Below, in pieces: positions 47,214 to 58,551 of a stretch of DNA of 64,000 bases (its first letter is position 1; each line of letters begins with the position of its first letter). Source of the DNA: Zychaea mexicana (Eukaryota; Mucoromycota; Mucoromycetes; Mucorales; Lichtheimiaceae). The DNA lies in contig NW_026516765.1 in assembly GCF_025766255.1 (NCBI RefSeq), positions 101,292 through 165,291 on the forward strand. Direction: 5' to 3'. Made by a program: the position numbers and the translations under genes. The notes beneath the pieces were generated by a model. It saw nothing but the letters and a program-made list of their open reading frames with translations. It made no database searches and had not been told where the DNA came from.

Positions 47214-50200
47214 TTAAGCTGTAACTGTTGTTAATGCTTCTCTGTGCACAATGTTTAAGGTCGAATGTGATGGTTGCGATGTTGGTGGGTCGGAAGGAAG
47301 TAGAAAAACTGTGAGAGAGTTGGGAGTGCGGACGCGGGATAATGCCACATATAGTTGGCCATGTGCGAAAGCTGGCTTAAACAGGCACAGCATTGCTCTA
47401 TTGAGGGTTTGACCTTGCGACTTGTTGATAGTCATTGCGAAGGCAGGGACCACAGGGAACTGATGGCGGCAGAGTTTAAATGGGAGATCATTTTCTTTCG
47501 AGTATAGACTGATGCGTGGAATATAGACGATATCACCTAGTCAACAAATAGAATGTGTTGATAAGCTAGGTATAAAATCGATCCAGAAGTAGGTAATTGT
47601 ATATACCTGCAAAGTCGCCTTGAGCAATTTCTGCTTCAATAACGTGTGGTAAGAGATTTCGACATATTAACCGCGTTCCATTGCATAGGCCCTTTTGAGG
47701 ATTGATGTTGCGTAGAAGCATTATTGGCTGGTGTCGTTTTAAAGAAAATTGATGAGGAGGATAGCTATTGAGAGTGATGGTGTGAAGGTATTCTGGTGGA
47801 TGAGTGGCTTCAAATGCCTCGGAGTCGACAATCTTATCAGAAGATAGATATTCGTGCGTTTCTCCAGGAAAAATTGATAATGCTACATCGTTAAGAGAGC
47901 GAATATCGTCGTTGTATGGTGCTAATATGGCACGGCTGGTCATGTAATCGCGGTCAGTGTAATTTGTATCCAAATCAGGGTAGGCGGAGCGAACTACAGA
48001 GGCGAGACTGGAAGTGACAACGCATGATTCGGAGGGCAGGCTTATTGTCACTGCATCGGATTCGGGAATCGCGGTACCTGGCTCGCGTCCTTCACCAACA
48101 CGTAAAAGATATTCAGCAAATTGCTGCAGTTGAGTGGCCGTCGTTGGATCAGGACTTTGCTGGACGCGCATGTTTTCGGTGAGTCGAAGCACACGGACAA
48201 TGTTGTTGACAAAGAGGTAGGATTTGATCAAGGAAGCATCGATAATATCAGCCTTGTTGCCATTGGGAATTATAGGCAGTGTTTGTCTAAAGTCACCGCC
48301 AATGACAACAGTTTTTCCTCCAAAAGGAATGCGTTCCAAGCGACGATCAGTAACACCCATGATCTCTCTTAAAAGTCGATCAACTGTCTCGAAACCGAAT
48401 CTGTGGCACATTGGTGCTTCATCCCAGATGATGAGCTTGGCCTGTCTAAGTATCTGTGCTTGTGGACTGCGGATCCGAACCGTGCTGATGGTATTGGCAG
48501 CCAAATCCAAAGGAAGCCCAAAACGACTATGCGCTGTACGACCACCTTGCAGCAACGTTGCAGCAATACCGGAAGAGGCGACAGGAATGGCAATTTCGCC
48601 ATCCGATCTAACTTTTGCCAGTAAAGCGCTGTAAACGAACGTCTTTCCGGTGCCACCTGGTCCATCCAGAAAAAAAACTCGACCTTGCTCTGGCGTTACT
48701 GCTTCTGGATCTTCACCTTCTTCAATGGATTGCACAACAGCGTTGTAAGCATCTCTCTGAGCATCATTGAAACTATCTTGAGAGCGCTGTACTATGCCTC
48801 GCAGTTGAACGCGATTATACCGTGTTTCTTGCTGTAAGAGGCGGTCGTAGGTGTGTTGGTGATTTCCCTCCTGTAAGGCAGGCAATTGCGGCATGTCAGT
48901 AAATTCGATCAAGGAGCGGCCGTACTGGGGAAGCAATGCTGCTAATTCCTCCAAGGCTCGTAATCTTGCTGCAGTAATATCCTCCTCTAAAAGCTCCACA
49001 TGCTGCTGGCCATTTTCAGCCTGTAATTGGCGACGTCGATTCTCGAGGAAATCAGCAGCAATATCGTCAGCATATCTTTCCCAAAGCTCGCCAGGCGTCA
49101 GGATATCGCAGAATGCCAGGATGACGGCGAAGAGATCACGGAGCCGTGACGCGGATGTGGTGACCTCAACGGCTTCTCCAAAACACCTATTCCACTCATC
49201 GTCGTCTTGTAACAATCCGCGTGCCTGTGCAGCAGCCTTAAACGTGGGATATACTGTGCCTTCAAAAGTGCGGATATCCTCAAAACTGGTGGCGCCCGGA
49301 ACGTGCAACAACAATAGCCTCAAGCTATATTTCTCCAGGTCGCGTGGCTGTACAAAGTACAATCGAGAGACTGGTGCCACACCACGGTTATGCATTCGTC
49401 CACGGCGATACCATCCACGTTGTCTGCTGTGCGTATATGCCGAGTAGATGTCGACATATAAGTATTGTCGTGCGTCAGGGTCGCGCTGGTTCAACGCAAA
49501 CCAATCTACCAACGTCGAGCTCCGGTTGCGTGCTGCGCGTTGCAAGTCTCGAACATCGGCATCAGCTTCAAAGTACACGTTCTCTTCTGATGGCAAATGG
49601 ATATCTAAGCGCTTTACTGCTGGAAAATGACTCTGCATATCCTTCTCGAAAATGCGCCAACAACTTTCTGCTGCCGATACGTATCGTACATTCAAAAATG
49701 CATCAATCTCATCAACGTTTTCTTCATTTGCTTGCGTCACTGTCGCTGCACTTTGGGTGCCTACTGTCACCTCGGCACGGTCGGACCCTTTGTAAACGTA
49801 CTTGTATAGGTACTTTACAGCTCGGTTGCTGGAGCAAATTTCGACGTTGATATGGGCGTTGTACTTTGTTGTAAGATATAAGTTGTACGGAACGACCCAT
49901 CCATTTCCGACATTGTATGTTGTGCGGTTGACAATTCTTTCGATTGTGCGATCAGGCATATCACGTCGACGATATGTTATATTGCCGTTTTCATCGAATC
50001 GAGTTTCATTGGCGAATGGTTTGGGAAATCGTTTTGAGCATGATCCATTACTCATACAGATGGCGCGTGGATTGAGTAAAGAGCCACAGGGAGTATGGAT
50101 CATATTGCGTGTGACAGTGGCATATGCCTGTGGATAGCGCTGGGGGTCTGGAATTTCAGCAGAAACGATGTTGTCGACATCCTCAACAGTGCGTATTTTG

Positions 50201-52243
50201 GAGTCATCGTGCATAATCAAAACAATGTGGGCATGTGGCAAGCCGCGCTTTTGGAATTCAATTACTTGAACCCATGCGACAACATTGCCGAGCACGTTAT
50301 GATCTTTGAGATCTGCCATTATCAGCTTGATCTTTTCAGAAAAAACACGGGCAATCAAGTCAGGGCGATCAGATGGCTGCTGTCCATTAGAGGCCAAGGC
50401 TTCTCTTATTTCCGGCCACTCTGGGTTGCACGTAACAGTTATAAAAAGATCCGGCTTTCCAAAATGTCGCACAATAGCCATTGCATCCTGATACAGCTGA
50501 TGCATATAACTTTATAAAGAAACAGAACAGAAAAAGATAACAGAGATTGATGTAAGCAATTTCATGTATAGTAACATTTTATTTTATTTTCACCATAACA
50601 AACTCTCCACAGCAAAACGCTAGCTGATTGTAATTCTAAACGATCCCAGGCACGATACTCATGTTGCTATCTTAAAGAATAACTTACCGAGGACTGCCAG
50701 TATGAGAAGATGGAAGGATAACACGACGACCCAAATTTCGAGCCAGCTCGTTATTATCTTCTCCTACATCTTGCTGGAGCGCATCAGCCATACCACTGTA
50801 AAGTTCCACGCGTAGCTGTCTTTGATGGCTGCGATAGTAATGCATACGACGGTGCTCAATCTTTGCGTACATATCGACAATGTACTGGTGCCAAAGTCGC
50901 CCATATAGATGCGCAAGAGACTCGCCACGTTCTTGGATGCGGTAGGCGTAAAATTGACGAACCGAGACAGTACCCTGACGACCATGACGCTCCCGACCTG
51001 GCTCAGCTTGAGCATGCTGATGTCCACGAAGAGGAATTCCTTCACTCCATCCATTTTCTGCATTTGGGAACATAAGGACATAATGCAGTGGATCATACAA
51101 ACTACTTGTCTCATTAATCCTTTGCATCCCTCCATCACGGCGAAAGAGAACAACATCACGATAGGTAGCATCTTCGCCTGGATTGTCAACAATCAGTACA
51201 GCTATTTCGTCAGCAGTAGGAGCTGCATACTGTCTTCCGCGGCGCTGGCTCCCGGAGATGCGTATCCCCAAGTTGACACCTGGTGCACCGCGCAAACGCT
51301 CAGCTGCCGTCCGAAAGGTCTGAACATGCTGATTATTTTCATCAAGCATAGCCTGCAAATCAAGCAACAATGCACGATCCAGGTTTCCATCTAATACATT
51401 GCCGAAAAAGTCATATAAGACCGTTCGTTATAAATTGTGTTTACTAATGCTAACCTGGAAAGACTGTCTGTCTGATTGCTGCCTGCTCTTGAGGATCATA
51501 TATGTAGATTTGAGCAAAGCGGGGCGGACGACCATCTTGAGGAACAATGGAACTGATTCTGTGGTAGACAGTGCCTTGGATACGAAAAGAGTATGCTCCG
51601 CCTCTAGCATTGGTATAATTTTGGTCGAGACGATCCACACCAAGGGAAGCAAATGCAAAAGTACCATTGTATAGGCGGATCTGTTCACGAAACGTTGACG
51701 ATTCCTCATCTGTACCAATGAGCAGAGAGCGCAGTGGCTCTGGTGGACGCAGAACAGGTGGAAGTTCAACAACCCCATAGCCACAGCAAATTGAATAGCA
51801 ATACGTGCCATCAACATTCTGTCGACGGGTTTCCCAAGACCAAACCCGAGCACCGCATGCACTGCATGTTGCGTTCATTGGTGGCAACACATGACGGTGA
51901 GCGTGAGGAGATGCAGCGTCCTCAACAATATCCTGCCCAGCAATAGTTGTTTCCTCGAATTGGTCCTGATATCCAAGTGGCCTAGTAGCAGTCCTTTCTA
52001 GACGGGGTCTGCCTGCACCACGACGACGTGTTCTGGGCCTGCCAAAGCCTTCACGCAAATCAATAGTAGCAAATAAATTGCCAGAGGCATCTTCTTGATG
52101 CTAAAGTATCATTATATAATGTTCAGTATCATGAATCAGCTTCACGGCGTTTACGATATCCAGTGGTCTCAATAACTCACAGTGTTGGTAGGAGCAGTGA
52201 TAGTTTGTCCTTGCGGTGTGGTTTCAGCAGCGTTGTTACTCAT
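47214..52243 (-). CDS. Helitron Rep/helicase (HUH-Rep plus PIF1-type helicase), apparently intact
   Basis: Rolling-circle transposase of 1545 aa. Five exons join in frame: 52181-52243, 51455-52100, 50688-51390, 47607-50509, 47214-47536. The N-terminal zinc-ribbon-like part has 'CSACGARVW' and 'YSICCGYGVVELPP'. The Helitron-like N domain has 'FYAYRIQERGE' and the junction 'GSPRYMHQLYQDAMAIV' formed by splicing. The Rep domain has 'DLFITVTCNPEWPEI', the HUH motif 'RGLPHAHIVL' (about residue 557) and the Tyr motif 'KYLYKYVYKG' (about 702). The helicase has Walker A 'DGPGGTGKT' (about 1087), Walker B 'LIIWDEAPM', 'GGDFRQTLPI', and the final 'AMTINKSQGQTL' and 'YVALSRVRTP'. No stop or frameshift was seen, so the element could be active. 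A small gene is transcribed divergently 239 nt away. Confidence 0.93.
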
Positions 52244-52482
52244 TTACGTATAAAAACGAATGGCGGGAAGAAAGAATGCAAAAATAATCTCCTCTCATTC
52301 TAGCTATCAAGATGACAGTAAAGTGATCATGTCATCTTTTTCCTAAAGTAGATGTGGTGCTACATTGCCAGGGTATTTATGCTCTATATATCTGAGTGAG
52401 CTTTCTTTTGTGCACTCCGAACAGAGTGAGTGCAAATATATCTTATCCGATCTGACAACTTTCTTCTTTCAAACTTCCCATC
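52244..52482. promoter_or_regulatory. Bidirectional promoter region of the Helitron and its partner gene
   Basis: The 239 nt between two divergent start codons must contain both promoters. It includes TATTTATGCTCTATATA (52373) on the partner side. No operator-like repeat seen. Confidence 0.4.
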
Positions 52483-53081
52483 ATGCCCAACACTCGAAGT
52501 ACTCAGCCCAATCATCAGACAGAAGGTTTGGAGCAAATGCTCTATCGAAAGCGCAAAAGCAAGAGTGCTAGCAGAAATGCAAAGCGTCAGGTACTCTAAG
52601 AAACCACGTTTTTATAATAACTCATATATAGCGCGTTAGTTAACTTTGCTTTCAAAAACAGAAAAACAGCGATGATGAGTTTGAGTTGACTCAGGAGGAT
52701 ATCGAGCTCATGGAAGCTTGTGAGCATTTGCTTGGTAACTTAATCCTATTTGCTAAGATATATATGTATGCATGAACTCATTCAAGGATAGATCTCCAGT
52801 CCTCACAGAGACAGCTTGAACAGGCAGACTCGCAAATAGACACTATCCCGTCAGATCTTCCTTCTGTACCTTCGCCAGCAGTGTCTTCGCCTCTGCTTTT
52901 GATAGAGGAATACCAATCGGTGTCTCCTCCACCACTGTCCCCTGTGCCCTCTCTTGAGGAAGGAATTCAGAAACTGAATTTGCCGCCTGCCCATCGTACG
53001 CCACTTAGTTCACCATCGCGTTCTGTAAACCATCCTAATGGCACCACCTCTCGAGGTGTACAGTGCGAATTATTAAAATAA
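52483..53081 (+). CDS. Small gene divergent to the Helitron helicase, unknown function
   Basis: Three exons join in frame to 156 aa: 52483-52590, 52662-52734, 52792-53081. Exon 1 is basic (LYRKRKSKSASRNAKRQ), a possible nuclear signal or nucleic-acid contact. Exon 2 is acidic and helical (SDDEFELTQEDIELMEACEH). Exon 3 continues as a helix (LQSSQRQLEQADSQID) and then becomes Pro/Ser-rich and disordered (SPPPLSPVPS, TPLSSPSRSVNH). No family recognised. The tight head-to-head position with the Helitron helicase suggests it is part of the element or shares its promoter. Translation across both introns keeps the frame, which supports the model. Confidence 0.62.
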
Positions 53082-53510
53082 ATTGCAAACTGCTCACATG
53101 TAACAAAGACCCAAGCTGTGTAATGATTTAAAAATTGATCGCGTGAAGAGGAAGGGGGACGGAAAGCTCTGCTCGCTGTTCGGAGACAAACCACTGCTAA
53201 AAATCGATTCCAAAAAAGGAAGGACTTTCATTATTAATTTTTGAAGATTGTCTATTATATTAGAGATAGATATTATATAAGGGGGATTTTGAGTGATGAC
53301 TTAGGGTGATGACTGAGGGTGATGACTATTATATATATTGCTGTAGTTGTGGAGAAATCGATGCTTTATATAGTGTATTAGTGTGTTCTGCTAGTTGGGA
53401 TTCATGTGACTTGCTAGTGTTAGTTGAAGTAGTAGTAGCTTCCGTTACATCCTCAAACAAGGAGTTTGGCAGGTCTATTTGCACCCCCCTCGTGCACCCC
53501 ACCCAGTCAC
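53082..53510. other. Junction region between Helitron and MULE element
   Basis: No gene supported. Contains three tandem copies of GTGATGACTKAGG-like sequence at 53293-53328 and AT-rich DNA before it; the Helitron 5' end may lie here but could not be fixed. Confidence 0.4.
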
Positions 53511-54876
53511 TGCCCGGCCCGGATTTTTAGTTAGCACGCCCCCTCCCACCGAAACGCCTTCATGATGCAGAGAAGGAGTTGTTGCCTTTTATGGCGAGTC
53601 TTTTTCGTACATCTTTGCATGTTCTTCGCATGTGCCACACCTCTACGATTCAATCTTCGTCATAGCACGCAGCACGCCTCTGTCTAAATTGCGGTACGCG
53701 TGACTGCAGAGAAATAATTCTCACTTGGGGATCTTCCTCCATAAAAAAAACATTCATCAAGTACATGCTTTTGATCACTCCCTGCAACGACAGGAATATT
53801 CAAGGCACTCATCCAATAATTCCTTTAAAAACCAGGTCTTAAAGAGGTCATGTGTGGACGGGTAAATAATCTTTATGCAACGAGACTAATAGTCTCTGCA
53901 ATGATTTCAAGTAGGATGAACAAAAGGAAACTTGTTTTGCTTTTTCTTTGCTTATGATGTTTATAGTTGACAAGACTTGAACAAATATATAAGCGTTCAA
54001 TGCTTTCATCGTGGCTGACAAAGAGACAATCGGAATCTTTTATGTAAAGACGGTAAGTTGATAAAAGGAACCTACTTTTTCATGCACTTTGGCTTCTTTG
54101 GCAGTATTACAGCGGTTCCCTTACAGACAAACCAACGGTGTGTTGGAAGAAAAAAAAATTATAACCAGAGTGGTGTGACTGGAAAGCGATTGGCCGTAGT
54201 GTGGGTGGGCTTTATATGTTCGCTGGTGCAGTAACGGACTATGTGTGAAGGAGAGGGGCACCTTTTACACGATCGTCGTTTCCCATTTTTTTCTTTTTCT
54301 AATTGTGTCATCTGAAATTGACGAAGCAAGTATCGATGATGAACATGATGACTGCAACTGCTATTATATGCTATTAATATTTGAAACATTGTGTACACAC
54401 TTATTACATTTGACGAGCTATGCGAGTATGTTTCCTTTCTTCCCTTGGCTATTACCTAGACGGCAAGATAAACTCCAACATTAATAGACACCATATAGAT
54501 GGTCCAACATATTCAAGGAACTAAAGAGTCTAAATAGGTGCGCAAGGGGTTGCTGTTTTTTGCATACACACACAATGGCAGTCTATGGCTCATGCTGATA
54601 ATGGAGATTTTGAAGAGTAAAGCTGTTGTAAAGTTACAGAATGTATTGTTCAACGAAAAGAAAATGAGGATGTGATATCATCAGAGTATCCATATAATTG
54701 AATGACGTAGAAGTACTTTGCAGCCTCATGGACTCACCTATTCCTGGTCAACGCATCCACTGATTTAAACATGTGTATATCGGATTAATTATATGATCAA
54801 AAAAAGGGAGTGGAAGAAAAATAAAGGAAGAAAAGAGAGAGAAAAGAAAGAGCGGGCAAGAAGAGACATTGTGCTA

Positions 54877-57800
54877 CTAGGGTTGATAAGGTCCAGTAAG
54901 GTCAACTAGCTCAGAATCAGAGTGTTCTGCTTCAGATCCAGATGAAAGAGAATGGGCGTCAAAATTTTCTGAAAGGTGAATATCCACTCGAATCATGCTT
55001 TGAAATGCGTTTTGGGATAAGGGATACCATTGATCACCTCGGATTCTAGCACCACCATCTTTGCGACCTTTACCTCGAGTATAAGGGTAGCAGGCAGGCC
55101 ATTCAATCAATGTACCCGGCCTGAGCTGGATGAAAATAATATGGTTATAAATGAGCTGCATAACGATTGTAGCTGTACGTATTGCTTGGGATGGGGTGCT
55201 TAGTAAGGGGCAAAATAACGAGGATTCAGTGCCGAAGAACGCTATGATATAGGCGTTTTGAAAACATCTGAGGCAAGCTGAGCACACTCAGGATAGTAAA
55301 ACCAATGATATGCGTTTGGATCAGGTGCACTTAGCATTCTTTCAGCGTCGAATCCCTAATAGATAGTTTTGCCGCGATTATTGATAAAGAACTCGCGCAT
55401 TCGGACCTTAATATCAATGTATCGTTTTTCATCTCCAAGTAAAGCAACAGCCAACGAGCGGAAACCACGATTTTCATCTAGATTCGGATTGTGCACTAAA
55501 TCCACGGCAGTGCGAGGAATTGCATTACAAACCATATCCAGATTTGACACAATAGGTGGATTAGCAGACGGAAAAGGTGATGGTAAAGAAGCGGGCAAAA
55601 AGGATGACCAGAAAGGTGGCATTGTAAGTTGTTGTTGTTGTTGCTGTGGTGGCGGTGGCGGTTGTGGTATGGTACAGTATATCCCCGTTAACGTCAACCC
55701 CGATAACGTCAACCCCGATAACGTCAACCCCCGATAACGTCAACCGATTCGCTGGTACCCTTTCAAATTTAGCAGTTAGAGATTTTGCCTATTCTCTACC
55801 CCCAGTGGTCGTCAACCCTCGATATGGTCAACACTTTTGCTGGTACCCTGATGGTTGACGTTAACGGGGGTCGACTGTAGTGATATCAGCTTTAGCTTTA
55901 TGCTTGCCCTCTCTTAGTAAGCCTAGTCAGTATCGTATGTGTAATAACAATAGAAGATCGATTACAGCAAAATTATACTATTAATTACCAAATATTGGCT
56001 GCTTCGCGACCCACGTTTGTTTGGCTTTCTTGTTGCTTTCGTTCTGTTGGTGCTCCAAAGCAATAAGGTCCCTCTTTGAGCTGCGCTTAGGTTTGCCTTT
56101 CGTTGGTAGAGATTTTGGCTGCTCCAGTTGCTTGATGTCCATGAAAAGATCATCACTGATGGCTTGCTAATGGCGTAGAAGGATACAACATAGTGGTGAT
56201 ACGCGTGAGCTCAGCCTCGATTTGACTCCATGGTGGGAGCAGAATATGATTCCGAGATTGCTAGAATGTTGCTCTACCGTGAACTGTTTCTTCCTCTACA
56301 TAAAGTAACCACAATTTAGTATAGCGAGTAACAGTGGTATTGAATTATCTACACCTTCAGGAGCTGTTTTTTCAGGATGGAGATGCCAGCGTCTGGGGAT
56401 AATGCTCAAAGGAATTTTTCCTTTGGATAGTATCATGTGACAGCAAGGAATTCGGTAATGAGCTTTGATTGCACATCGACAGTTGTCAATTCTCAGTGGA
56501 TTTGTATATACAAGTCGTTGCGAAGCGCATTGAAGGCAAACTTCGAAATGTGGCGCTCTAAATCTACCAGCCTTTCCTTTTCACTTGGCGGGATATGGGA
56601 GTTTCTGCATAGGTAAAATCAACACACAGCGAGCAAGATTAGCAATTAATGTGCATAGAATAGGGTTGTACATACATATTAACTAACATATATATATACC
56701 TTTTATCTGTAGAATTCATCGATTTGCTCAAAAGCAAGGTAAATATTACCATTGGCGGACTGCATGGCCTTCTTCATATTGGCGTGCGTTCCTTCAACTC
56801 TGTTGGTAGTACTATTCCTAAGATGCTTGACGTCTGCAAGGTATCGGCCGACCCACTTTTCCTTATTAGAAAGCTTACTGCAAGCAAAAGTATTACACAT
56901 AAGTATATAGCCCAAGCAAACGATCTCTGATAAGAGTCCAATATATAGTTACCTCTCGAGACATGCTTTCACTTCTTCCGGCTTTTTGGTTTTCATTGCA
57001 GCCTCATTGTACATGCCGATCGCCTTTTGCTTAAAAATCCTCATCTGGAACCAGCCGCTTGTTCTGGTACTTATCATCATATTCATCAGCCATCAAGTAG
57101 TTGATGGCTTTCAGGAGTGCCTCAAAGTCCTCTTTTATCTAAAAAAGCTTTTGGAGCTTGACTTGAAAATTGCGTCTGATGTGGTTGGTGCAGAGCAATT
57201 TCTTCGAGTTGGGGAAGACGTGATCCAAGGCTTTCATCAACACGGATTCGCTGTCAGTCACAAAGACTTTCGGGGAGACTGGCTGCTCAGCTGGCCAAAC
57301 AACTTGCTCAAGCTTTTTGACAAACCAGTCGTAGCTGTGATTCGTTTCTTCAGACACCCATCCACCAGCAATACAGAAAGTTTTCAAGTCTGGATAACCA
57401 ACATTGCCTGTACCGACGACATTTACAAAAGGGAGCCGATGTCTGTTTGTCTTGTATGTGACATCCATGATGATGGTTTCAGGGAATTGGCGAGCAAGTG
57501 AAATTGCAGAATGATGAGCGAAAAAAAGAGAGTGCAAGAACCGTTTTTCTCCATCTTGCTTCGACTCCCATTCAACGACGTAATCCTTGTCCTGTAGTTT
57601 GCTGATACGCTTGAACATGGTATGATCGGGATCGTTGCTGAATACCATCTGTCGCATATTCGTGATATACTTGGGATCGACAACAGGTTTTACAACAGGT
57701 TTTGTTAGCAGCAAGGTATGACACAATTGCAGTATTACTGGCGTGCCCTTTGATCATGCTAAGAACAATGTCGTGCTGCTTCCCATCGAGCTTACAAAGC

Positions 57801-58230
57801 ATTGGATACGACAAGAGCTCCTTTGTAATCTCATAATTGTGTTCACCGTCGTAAAAGGAGACAACGTGCCATTGCTGGCTAGCCTTGCTCAATGGCCGCA
57901 GCTTGATCTCAAACTCGCATTCAATTCGCTGAGAGTCTTTCTCGCACCGTTTTTTGCTGTCCTTGCTGTTAGATCGAATGACATCACCTTTGTCGTTCGC
58001 CAAGATGGTTTCTACTGTCGTAGTTTTGCCATCGTCATACATTTTTTGATTGGTAGGTTGTCCAAAGTGCTTGCAAACAAGCCGAAGGATTTTTTTTTTC
58101 CTGTATGCGTACTTTTCAAGGTACGGAGGGAAACCTTATTCTTTTTCCCGCAGTCGACGCAAGCTTGCTTGACAGAGCCAAAGTCGTCATAATTGTTTCG
58201 AAGCTCTTCGCGAATAGCACTTGTGGTTTT
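54877..58230 (-). pseudogene. MULE-type transposase with C-terminal OTU domain, broken
   Basis: Degenerate DNA transposase. From the N terminus (high coordinates): a FAR1-like zinc-binding region ('CVDCGKKNK', then 'VCKHFGQP' and 'YDDGKTTTVETI'). Next comes the MULE DDE domain ('ETIIMDVTYKTNRHRLPFVN', 'VFVTDSESVLMKALDHVF', 'LLCTNHIRRNF'), then 'STTNRVEGTHANMKKAM', a Lys-rich linker, and an OTU cysteine-protease-like domain ('RGFRSLAVALLGDE', 'PDPNAYHWFYYPE', 'LIEWPACYP'). Lesions: a frameshift in a run of ten A near 58090; another near a duplicated AAAACCTGTTGT around 57690; in-frame stops near 57020-57050; the pogo MITE at 55675; and the OTU catalytic block reads DENRGFR where DGNCGFR is expected, so the Cys is lost. 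Confidence 0.85.
55675..55877. mobile_element. pogo/Tc1-type MITE, 203 bp, with TA target duplication
   Basis: Both ends read CAGTnnAcCCCCGTTAACGTCAACC-like inward (left CAGTATATCCCCGTTAACG, right as complement CAGTCGACCCCCGTTAACG), flanked by TA on each side (55673-55674 and 55878-55879). Inside are three to four tandem copies of a 15-bp unit, CCCCGATAACGTCAA, and GCTGGTACCCT repeated near 55752 and 55840. No coding capacity. It lies inside the MULE/OTU pseudogene. Confidence 0.8.
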
Positions 58231-58551
58231 TGACTTTGCGATGCTTGTTTATTTGGGAATTGATACGGGCACGACAAGTTATTTCCTTATTTGTCGTGGC
58301 CGTACCATTCCCTATTTGTTTATGGCAACTACAAGAAGCAATTTTTAAAATACGCTCCAATTCCCATTTTCACTTCCTGAGTACCATGTAGTACCAAACA
58401 TGATGGAAAAGATCACGATAACATACAGGTCGATGTGTATAAGGGCTATGTATGTGTCTATGGACTATCTATATATGGACTATTTATATAAGTAAATATA
58501 CTGCTATTTAAATAAATATGCATTAATGCAGTCTCAGTTCCATGTGCATTT

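Noticed and set aside
48121..50517. Many plus-strand ORFs opposite the Helitron helicase
   Set aside because: Shadows of the intact minus-strand reading frame, which has all family motifs.
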